Assembly (NCBI RefSeq): GCF_004193775.1
Contig: NC_041016.1
Coordinates: forward strand, 43,325,522-43,389,521
Length of the DNA stretch: 64,000 bases
Origin: Glycine soja
Taxonomy: Eukaryota > Streptophyta > Magnoliopsida > Fabales > Fabaceae
Direction of reading: 5' to 3'
In this document: positions 33,491 to 44,200 of the stretch, piece after piece
Layout of the letters: every line of letters begins with the position of its first letter
How positions within the stretch are numbered: the first letter of the stretch is position 1
Made by a program: the position numbers and the translations under genes
Notes under the pieces: model-generated
Told to the model about the DNA's origin: nothing
Seen by the model: the letters and a program-made list of their open reading frames with translations, nothing else
Databases searched by the model: none

Positions 33491-35678
33491 CTTAATTAGA
33501 ATATGAAAAATAAAATACCATATATGTTAATGGATGTGACGGTCAAATAAAAAGGTTAACAGAAAAATAACTGATTAGAAAAATTGAATGAAATCAAAAT
33601 ATCAAAAACATTAACATTAATAGTAATTAATGAACATAAAAATATCATTTGAATCATTGAACTTTTTCCGATTAATTATTTAAATATCGATAGACATAAG
33701 AAAACTTCTGGTTTTATTTTATGTTACACTATTTTTCATCCAAATGAGACAGTGTACAAAACTCTAATCAAAACATTATTTTTCATCCAAAATATTTAAA
33801 GAAAAATGTTTTTCTATTGTTATCTTAAAGTTTAATATCTGATAATGGTATTTGAAGAGAAAGACTTTTATTTTTTTTACCAAAATCGATTCATTTAAGC
33901 TAGGTTAACATACATCTATTCGTTAAATTTTTAATATATAAAATCATATGCTCATATCATGTCATCATTCCTTTTTCGATTTTTAAATAAGACATATCCT
34001 CATTTTATTTTTAATTATTTTACCTTTTTCATTTTCCACATATAATTCGTTTTATAATTGGAATGTATAACAACTTTTAGGCATGGATCTAAGAGGATAC
34101 CCAGCTACATAAGTATGTAACAACAATTTAAATTGATTGAATTAATAAATATTTTTAAAATTTAAATTTAAATCATTTATCATCTTTATATGTTTCTTAT
34201 TATTTAAATGATAAATTTATTTTGACTTCATTAAGTTTGAATTACTATCAATTCTATATTTATATGAATAAATATTTTAAAATTTAACTTTATATTGTTT
34301 AGCATGTTTAAATTTTGAATGAGATAATTGCAAATTTAAAGTTATTATAAAATAATTTTATATAAGTTTATATAAGGATCGAAATCTTCAATAATTTGTT
34401 TTATACTTATTATTCTGAATAAAATTTAAAATTTAATTAAAAATAGAAAAAATGCATCGTGAACAATAAAATATTTGAATTATTTATTATTCGTTAGAGT
34501 TTTGATAATGTTTAATATAGAAGATATGTTTATAATTTTAATAAGAAATTACAACTAAATCAAAATCAAAATAAAAAATTCAATTTTACAAATATTTCTA
34601 GGTACATAAGTTATAAGCATTTCTAATATTTTATTGATTGCAAAATTTTAGTCTAATTTTGTGTCACTAATGAACTTAAATTTATCATTATTTATGATAT
34701 GTCTCATTTGTTCATGTAATTTTTTTTTAAAATCCTAACTCAATACACATTTTTCTTAAAAAATATCCATGATTTCTAATTTTTCTAAAATAGTATAATA
34801 AAATAGTTATAAAAAATATATTTTACAAATTCAATTTAATTTGTTAAATGGAAAAAATATTTATTTTTAATTTGTAGAATATAAAATTTAAAAGTTTTTA
34901 GCATTATAACAAAATATTACTCTTTAAAATTCATATATTCAAATTCAATTTAATATTAAAAAACTTTCTAATTGGTTTTTATTATCAGAAATTAAGTTTG
35001 ACGTAAATACAATTAATATAAATTAATTAAAATTTTGAATTAGGATGAATTTTATATTTTTAATAATAAATATTTTAAAAATTGAAATTATGATATTTAA
35101 AAATAGTGTTTTTAATATAATTTAATGTAACAATAAATTTTATTCATGTAATTTAAATTGGATCATTTGATGGATATTTAATGCTTATTAAAGTATTATT
35201 AAATCATATTTCAGACAATTGTTTCATTTACTAATTTAATTTGTATTTAAAGATAACCTTAATTTCTCTAATAATTACAATATTTAATTTAAGAATTAAA
35301 TTAGTGTAGAGTGTGGAAGGTTATATTAATTTTTTTACTAAGATAAATCATATTATTGGATTTAAGTATGAATTAAAAATAAAAAATTATGAAGTATTTT
35401 ACTAATTTGTGATGTTCTGCAATATTATTATTAGAGAAAAATGTAATTTTTTTATAAGAATTAAACTAATATACAATGTGAAACGTTGATTATTTTTTTT
35501 TATTATGATAAATTATATTGTTGGATGGAATAATAAAATAAAAATAAAGATTTATAAATTATTTTATCAATTTGTAATGTTCTCACCGATTTTTATTATA
35601 AAATAATATATAGGAAAAAGGTATTCTTTATAATAATAAGTATATATGTAAGAAAAGTAAATTCTAATTATACATTTG

Positions 35679-35735
<57 letters not shown>

Positions 35736-36180
35736 ATAAAATTAAATTCTAATTATACTAAAAGGTATACTTTATGATTAGGCCATATGATTTTCATTAG
35801 ATTATAAATTAAAAATTACACACTTCATGTATATAAACATTTCTTTAGATTTTACACTAGTAAATATACGAAAGGAAATTATATTTATTTTGAATCAGAT
35901 AATTGCACAATTAATTCTATTATAAAAATATTTTATATAAAATTGAAAATGTAAATGTGATAAAAAATTAAAAAATTATTATGTGAAAGTGTTTCGAAAT
36001 ATTTACTGATTTCTAATTTTACTATAATTTCATACATAAATTTAGCATTATTTTTAATGTTTCTTTTTTTTTTTTCATGTGAAAATATAATACAGATGGT
36101 TTGGATACCAAATTTTGTTGATGGCCATAATTTTAATTTATTTTCATGTCAAAATAAAGGGTCATAATTGTGGCAATTTT
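33490..36180. other. AT-rich gene-free stretch
   Basis: No open frame worth calling on either strand. It holds one AT dinucleotide microsatellite (35680-35732) and many short A/T runs. I see no transposon ends. Confidence 0.6.
35680..35732. repeat. (AT)n microsatellite
   Basis: An uninterrupted AT run of about 53 bp. Confidence 0.95.
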
Positions 36181-37334
36181 CATGTCGAAATTTTACCAAA
36201 CAAACTTGTCTGTTTCTTTCTTGTTTTCTAGAGGTATCCTTCCTAACCTCATACAGGAAGCTTCCTTCTTATTTCTCAGCACCCTATCAATAATTCAGTC
36301 ACCGAAATTGACTAAACACACTAAAGTCTTTATTAAATATGTGTAAGATGTTAGATATCTTGAATTTATTTAAATGAGCTAACAGTGTGTACAACAAAAG
36401 GGGCCAGCAAAATTTTCATTTTCATGTTAGCTATATGTGAATATCCGTTGCCGCCCATTTTTTCATTTTTTATCAGAATTATTTAAATGAAGTATTGAAC
36501 CACCCGTTGTCTGGGTTTATAAATAAGGTTTGAATATATTTTGTTTTTGGTCATTAATACATTCTTTTAATCTATCATAAATTAGTGAATTATATATTTT
36601 TTCTAATAAATTATTTTTATTTATTAATAGTCAAGATTAAAACAAAATTTATTAATTTATGAAAGAACAAATACATTTTTTTTAATTTATCAATGAATAA
36701 AATAAAATTGTTACATAAAAATCAGGTATTTATTAGGAATAAAAATATATTTAAACTTATAAATAATCTAAATGCTATAATTTTGAGATATATATTTTGA
36801 ATATTTAAAAAAAATATTACATTAAATTATAAAAGTAATTCAATGTAAAATGTTTGTTGGAATTACGCATAAAAAAACATATTTAAAATAAAATATATCC
36901 ATTGCATAGATTATTTGTAAGGTAATATTTTTCTGTGATATAATTTGAAAATATTCAAAGTATTGAAAAAATATAAATATTTTATTAAATTATATGAATA
37001 AAAAGCGTAAAAATATTTGTTGAAATTATACTATAAAATTAACATTTGTAAAAATAATATTATATTATTTATACAAATTATGTGAATGATGTATCTTTAT
37101 ATATATATATAGGTGGAGCAGTATTAGAAATATATTTTTGGTAAGTAAATGTGAAAAAAAGTTTTAATTGACCTTAATAAGAATATGAAAAAAAACAGTA
37201 ATGTATGATATTTATTAATAGGTGAGGGTGATATTAGAAATATATTATTGGTGTGTAAATGAAAGAAAATAAACGTCATTTAAACTAAACAATTTCAAAA
37301 GTTAAGATTTCTTCACTTAGTAGACAATTAATAC

Positions 37335-37335
<1 letters not shown>

Positions 37336-37373
<38 letters not shown>
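37336..37373. repeat. (AT)n microsatellite
   Basis: An AT run of about 38 bp inside block X2; absent at the corresponding place of X1. Confidence 0.9.
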
Positions 37374-37378
<5 letters not shown>

Positions 37379-38460
37379 ATAATGAATCAATTCATATAAT
37401 AAATTTTTTTATCTAATCAATTGTGTTCTATTGAGAAACAATGGCAAATATTAGATTATCTTTTATAATAAAAAATTACACAATTTTACTTATACATACC
37501 TCATGAATCGGTAAGTATTTTTTATATATTGAATTAAATTTTTTAAACTTCATTACTTTAATATGAGTTTTTCCTTGTTTTATTAATATAAAAATGGAAA
37601 AAATAAAGTTTTAAAAAATAATAAAAAATATTTTTCAACACTTTTGTTAATTTGTTAGAAATTCAAAAAATTAATTATAGTAACATGTGTGTATAAAAAA
37701 ATTATTGTAATCACTAATACTATTAAATATTAGGATAAATAGTCATTTTTATCTCTAAAAGTATAATTCACACAAATATGTTCTTGAAATATCTAACTAC
37801 AAAATTTAGTTATCAAAAGTGTGACAAAAATATTATGCCGTTAACTTTCTTTCGTTACCATTAAAAAAAGTTACCTATGTGACACACAAGGATAAATTTA
37901 TCATAGAATTGATTGCCATGACTAGATTGGATGGAAATCTCAATCCAAAAATCATTTTTGGACATAAACGTTAGTAAAAATTTTATGCATGAAATTGCTA
38001 GTAATTTTTTTGTGTGGATGGATTTGTGAGTAATTTAATTTGGACTTAAATGTCAGTATTTTTTTTTGGAATAAAATGTCAATTTTGTGATATATTTTGG
38101 TCATTTGGATGAAAATAATCACTAATTTTTTACGACAATGTTAATAATTTCATTTTATATAGATAAAATATAATTTTATAATAGTTTTTTTATATTTTTT
38201 TATCATTACAAACATAACATCACAATAATCACTTAAAAAATAATTTGTAAAAATAATTTATAATAAACATAATATCATAATAGACTTTTTATATTTTTTT
38301 ATCTTTACAAGCATAACATCACAACAACCACTTAAAAAATAATTTACAAAAATAATTTATAATAAACATAATATCAATAATATTCATTATGAATAATAAA
38401 TTTTCTGTCACAACATAAATTATGCAAAATGAATATTAACCGAGCTTGATGGGACTGGCT

Positions 38461-38462
38461 AT

Positions 38463-38510
<48 letters not shown>
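38461..38510. repeat. (TAA)n microsatellite
   Basis: About 16 units of AAT; X1 has only a few bases at the same place (25123-25135). Confidence 0.92.
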
Positions 38511-38949
38511 CTTTGCTCAGAAATCATGTAAAGTAATCTATATTATTTTAGAGACCCGATAGTTGATTGAAGACTTAAAATCTGCTTAGTGACATGAAAA
38601 TGCAAGATGACAAGCAAACATGGAACTGAATGTGCAATTTATTCCCTACCTTCCCAATAAAGCAGCTTTATTTCTATATATTGTACTTGAATGAGCAAAG
38701 TAAATAAAATGTATGTAAATCATGGTCAAGTAAGATAAGATCATTATGGTATATTTAAATACATGTTTGGTTAAAGTTGTGAGAGGTCAAAAGTATTTTT
38801 ATTCTATAAGCAACATTTTTTTTATTTCATTTGGTGTTTTAAATTTTTTTATTGCGCATTAAAATTTAGAAAAATATTTACCAAGTCGAATCATAAAATA
38901 ACCTAAGTTATATTAAGATTGGATATGGTTTTGGTAGTCATTAGATACA

Positions 38950-39500
38950 GTACTCATGTTTGCTTTAGGTGGGTTTTCTTTTTTCTTTTTAGGTGAGTTT
39001 AGGTGATCCTACATTATTTATAATTTAGGCGAGTTTCCTTTTTTTTTTCTTTCAATTATAATTTTTGGGTTTGATTTGTATTTTATTCATGGTTTATTTT
39101 GTGTTTTATATACATTAATTAGTCTTCGATTTATTCATTGTTTAATTTGTCTTCTTTTAATTATAATTGTTGGGTTTAATTTCATCTAGATTTTTTTGTC
39201 ATTTTTTTCAAACAATCTAATATCATATTATTTCTATTTTGTATAAAGCAATCATTGTTCTACAATCTTATTCCATTTCATAAATATTAATTTCTCTTAC
39301 TCAATAGGGGTGATGATTATTATTGGAGAAAAAATATTAGCAAATAATCACATACAAACTATGTTTTAATGATTTTGAGAAAATGAGTGTAAAATTTTAG
39401 TATTCATGTTCAAGTTATAACAATATCACCCATTTAACTATTTTGATAATTTATTATATTACTTCAACAACTTTTGATTTAACTGTAAAGAAAATAATTA
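38950..39500. repeat. Repeat shared with 30750-31255
   Basis: A second copy of the T-rich segment with TTTTATATACATTAAT and CCATTTAAC..TTTTGATAATTTATTATATTAC, just upstream of cassette P4, as X3 is just upstream of P2. This places P2 and P4 in the same duplicated unit. Confidence 0.6.
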
Positions 39501-40060
39501 ACTGTTTTCATTCATTCCTGGAAAAATACAGCTAGCTGCTGTTAATGTAAGTATTGTAGGGAAGACTCTATGGTTGACTGGCCATCAGAGAAAATTAAAG
39601 ATGTTCACCAACCCAAATTAAAGCAATGGTAAAGAAACGTGTGACACACAACCACCTTTGGAATAACAAGTCATGGAAAATATCCTAAAATCTACCATTT
39701 GCAGAATCATAGCCATTCATTCGTGGAATACAGCTCACACCTACATTACATGCATATATGCTAAAAGACGAAGGAAAGGAGGAATATGAATTCGAATCCT
39801 CTCACAAAAAAAAAAAAAAAAACTAATTAACAACTAAATATTTGCGGGTTAAAAAATAAAAAAATGCATGCTATAAGGAGGAATATGAATTCGAGTCCTC
39901 TGACTAAAAAAATTAACTAATTAACAACAAAATATTTGCTGGTTAAAAAAATTAAAAAAAAAATGCATGCTACTGTATTTGCTCGGAAAGCTTGTTCATA
40001 AAAATAGCTTATTACTTATTTCATCAGTACATCGACCCTGCATGAATGAGCTTGGTCTTC
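39500..40060 (+). repeat. Orphan CNL-promoter-like cassette P4, interrupted
   Basis: Same anchors as P2, but split by an A-rich tandem insert at 39781-39965 and cut off after CATCGACCCTGCA (about 40042) by an unrelated segment. The TATA-like end is missing. Confidence 0.6.
39778..39965. repeat. Tandem pair of about 95 bp with GGAATATGAATTCGA..CCTCT
   Basis: Two units (starting near 39780 and 39878) each contain AGGAGGAATATGAATTCGA, an A-rich run, CTAATTAACAAC, AAATATTTGC, GGTTAAAAAA and AATGCATGCTA. They are absent from P1 and P2. ATTCGARTCC resembles a pol III B box, so a SINE-derived origin is possible but weak. Confidence 0.55.
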
Positions 40061-40185
40061 AGGGAATGCAAATCAGTGTTAAAGGTCCTTATTCTGCTCA
40101 GTCTAACCCTACTACAATTCTTAGAACTTGCAAATGCAGGATTAGTTTTTACCCAAACTTTCAGTTAATTCTTTTTTTCTAGGGA
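40043..40185 (+). other. Unidentified coding-like insert
   Basis: It reads MNELGLQGMQISVKGPYSAQ and on to a T-rich end, in a less AT-rich composition than its surroundings. It sits exactly between the truncated P4 and the start of P5. I do not recognise the family; it may be a small fragment of a host gene. Confidence 0.3.
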
Positions 40186-40985
40186 AGACTATGGTTGACT
40201 GCCACAAATAAAAAAATCTCAGGCCATCGTACAGAAACGTGTTACACACAGTACGTACAAACAAAACCCTTTCTAATCAAGTCATGGAAAATATCCCAAA
40301 AGTTACCCTCTTAGAATAATAGTCACACATTCATTCATAAAATAGCTTGTTAGTTTTTACACATTTCATCAGTACATTAACCCTCCACTGAGTTTGGCCA
40401 GCCCTAATTTATAAACTTAATAAGAGTGAATGAAAAATTAAGAAAATGAAAAAAAGGATGGAAAAAATGTGATAAAAATAACAAAATATACCAAAAGAAA
40501 AATGGTTGGGAAATGAAAAAAATAAATGATTTATTCAATTAGTTTTTTTATTGAGTTATTTAATTAATTCGATCAGAGTTTCTATCCTCTATTGAGATGC
40601 AGTATATATAGGCTGTTATGACTTAAATATACATGTATGATATTTTAGCCACTGAAATTGACTAGAGAGACTAAAGTTTTCATTAATTAGCCAAAATCAG
40701 ACATAACTAAAGAGCTACCAACTTCCAAGAAATTAATACCATTTATTGGACATAATAATTAAATCATCAAATTTAAATATACTATTTGACTAAATATGCT
40801 AAACTTGCTTAATTAAATCTTTAATTAAGTGAATAAAGTAAGGATATCAAACAAATTTGCATGTAATATATTATATCTGAATAAGAAATCCTTATCAAGT
40901 CAGAGAATATTCAAGAAATTGAAAATTTGGAAAATACACTTAAAAATAAAAATAAGACCTCCTCTCTTTCTCTATGTTGTTTCCT
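40180..40985 (+). repeat. Orphan CNL-promoter-like cassette P5 and its downstream arm
   Basis: A close relative of P3, ending just before the live CNL upstream region. It has CTATAAACTT-like TATA context (as ATAAACTTAAT near 40410) but no gene follows it directly. Confidence 0.6.
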
Positions 40986-41039
40986 AAATATAAAAGTACA
41001 ATGATGTATAACTTGATAATTTAATAAATAGGAAGGGTG

Positions 41040-41265
41040 GAATGCACATTTTTTTGTCTTATCCGGAAGACTCAACAGTTATTGGTCATCAAAGAAAAAA
41101 ATGTTAATTTTTCGGCCGCCTTCCTCAAGTAAAGCCAACCATCATTCATAGAAAATCTTATTACTCATTTCACCAAAATATTTTGACCCTTCCCTGCACT
41201 TTGTCATTGGCATAAACTGCTCTTTTCAAATTACTCATTTCCATTCATCTACTTTCATTCCTACC
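41040..41265 (+). promoter_or_regulatory. Upstream region of the CNL gene (live copy, P6)
   Basis: It carries GGAAGACTCAACAG, TGGTCATCAAAGAAAAAAATG, CATTCATAGAAAATC, TTATTACTCATTTCA and CCCTGCACT in the same order as P1-P5. Where the orphans have TATATAAAC it has GGCATAAACTG (about 41209), a weaker TATA. The start codon context CTACCATGGCA has A at -3 and G at +4. Transcription start not determined. Confidence 0.5.
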
Positions 41266-44200
41266 ATGGCAGCAGAAATGGTTGCTGGTGCTCTTGTTTC
41301 TACTTTCGTTCAGATGACAATTGACAGTTTGGCTTCTCGTTTTGTGGACTACTTTCGTGGAAGAAAACTCAATAAGAAGCTGCTGAGCAGCTTGAAGGTG
41401 AAGCTACTAGCCATCGATGTTCTTGCCGATGATGCAGAACTTAAGCAGTTCAGAGATACATGGGTCAGAGATTGGCTTTTTAAGGCCAAAGATGTAGTGT
41501 TTGAAGTAGAGGATCTCTTGGCTGATATAGACTATGAACTCTCCAAATGCCAAGTAGAAGCTGAATCCCAGCCCATTCTTAACCAGGTGAGCAATTTCTT
41601 CAGACCTTCTTCTTTGAGCTCTTTTGACAAGGAAATTGAATCAAGGATGGAACAAATCCTTGATGACCTGGATGATCTTGAAAGCCAAAGTCGTTATCTA
41701 GGTTTGACAAGGACCAGTGGTGTTGGGGTTGGATCAGGATCGGGTAGTAAAGTGTTAGAGAAATTGCCATCAACATCTTCGGTGGTAGAAAGTGATATTT
41801 ATGGCAGAGATGATGACAAAAAATTGATCTTGGACTGGATCACTTCTGACACTGATGAAAAGCTATCAATACTTTCTATCGTGGGCATGGGCGGGTTGGG
41901 TAAGACCACGCTTGCCCAACTTGTATACAATGACCCAAGAATAGTGAGTAAGTTTGATGTCAAAGCTTGGATCTGTGTTTCAGAGGAATTTGATGTTTTC
42001 AACGTATCAAGAGCAATTCTTGACACGATTACTGATTCGACTGATCATGGTAGAGAGCTAGAAATAGTTCAGAGAAGACTAAAAGAAAAATTGGCAGATA
42101 AAAAATTTCTCGTCGTTTTGGATGACGTTTGGAACGAAAGCAGGCCTAAATGGGAAGCTGTGCAGAATGCTCTTGTTTGTGGAGCTCAGGGAAGTAGGAT
42201 CCTTGTCACAACACGCAATGAGGAAGTTGCTTCTACCATGAGGTCAAAAGAACACAAGCTGGAGCAATTACAAGAAGATTATTGCTGGCAATTGTTCGCA
42301 AAACATGCATTCAGAGATGATAATCTTCCACGAGATCCAGGATGCCCAGTGATTGGTATGAAGATTGTTAAAAAATGTAAAGGACTTCCTCTGGCCTTGA
42401 AGTCAATGGGAAGTCTATTACACAACAAACCATCTGCCTGGGAATGGGAAAGCATGTTGAAAAGCGAAATATGGGAATTAAAGGACAGTGGTATTGTTCC
42501 TGCTTTAGCATTGAGCTATCACCACCTTCCTCTCCATCTCAAGACATGCTTTGCATACTGTGCTTTATTCCCCAAGGATTATGAGTTTGACAGGGAGTGT
42601 TTAATTCAGTTGTGGATGGCTGAAAATTTCCTAAACTGCCATCAAGGCAGTAAGAGTCCAGAAGAAGTTGGCCAGCTGTACTTCAATGATTTATTATCAA
42701 GGTCCTTCTTTCAACAATCAAGCAAATATAAAGAAGGATTTGTCATGCATGACCTTCTAAATGATTTGGCAAAATATGTTTGTGGGGACATCTATTTCAG
42801 GTTGGGAGTTGATCGAGAAAAAAGTACACAGAAAACAACCCGTCATTTTTCATTTTCAGTGATTACCAAAGGAGATTTTGATGAGTTTGGAACTTCATGT
42901 GATACTAAAAAATTGCGTACATTTATGCCAACAAGCAGGAGAATGAATGAAACTTGCTGGAGTTGGAATTGCAAGATGTCGATACATGAATTGTTCTCCA
43001 AGTTAAAGTTCTTACGCGTCTTATCTCTGTCTGACTCAAACATTATAGAGCTGCCTGACTCTGTTTGCAATTTTAAACATCTTCGTTCGTTAGACCTTTC
43101 CGAGACTGGCATTAAAAAACTACTTGAATCCACATGTTCACTCTCCAACTTGCAAATACTGAAGCTGAACTATTGTAGAAAATTGAAGGAGCTGCCCTCG
43201 AATTTGCATGAACTCACCAATTTGTGTGTTTTATCTTTGGATTCGTGTTCTTTTCTTACACAAGTGCCCAACTCTGTAGGTGATCTTAAACATCTTCGTT
43301 CATTAGACCTTTCCCGTACTTGTATACAAAAACTACCTGATTCAACATGTTCACTCTCCAACTTGCAAATACTGAAGCTGAACTATTGTAGAAAATTGAA
43401 GGAGCTGCCCTCGAATTTGCATGAACTCACCAATTTGTGTGTTTTATCTTTGGATTCGTGTTCTTTTCTTACACAAGTGCCCAACTCTGTAGGTGATCTT
43501 AAACATCTTCGTTCATTAGACCTTTCCCGTACTTGTATACAAAAACTACCTGATTCAACATGTTCGCTCTCCAACTTGCAAATACTGAAGCTGAATGGTT
43601 GTATATATTTGAAGGAGCTGCCCTCGAATTTGCATGAACTCACCAATTTGCATCGCCTTGAATTTGTAATTACTGACATTATAAAGGTGCCACCGCATCT
43701 GGGAAAGCTGAAGAATCTTCAAGTATCCATGAGTTCTTTTGATGTTGGCAAAAGTAGCGAGTTCACTATTCAGCAATTAGGAGAGCTCAATCTTCATGGA
43801 AGATTATCATTTAGCGAGCTGCAGAATATTGAGAATTCCTCAGATGCATTAGCTGCAGATTTGAAAAATAAAACAGACCTTGTGAAACTAGAGTTTGGAT
43901 GGAATTCGCACCGGAACCCTGATGATCACGCCAAAGAAAGGGATGTAGTTGTAATTGAGAATCTACAACCTTCCAAACACCTGAAGGAGTTATCAATCAT
44001 CAACTATGGTGGTAAACAATTCCCAAATTGGTTATCCGATAATTCTTTATCAAATGTGGTGTCCTTAGTGTTGCGCAACTGTCAATCTTGCCAACGTTTG
44101 CCTTCCCTTGGACTTTTGCCAATTCTCAAGAAGCTTGAGATTTCAAGTCTTGATGGGATAGTGAGCATTGGCGCTGATTTTCATGGGAATAGCACTTCTT

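Larger units (their letters stand above)
36180..38950. repeat. Duplicated AT-rich block X2
   Basis: Colinear with X1 (22500-25540): the CTAGAGGTATCCTTCCT segment at 36229, the GAGCTAACAGTGTGTACAAC segment at 36378, the segment at 37380-37740, and 38440-38950 matching 25100-25540. It has a private insert at about 37734-38440 that X1 and X3 lack, and it lacks element D. Confidence 0.6.
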
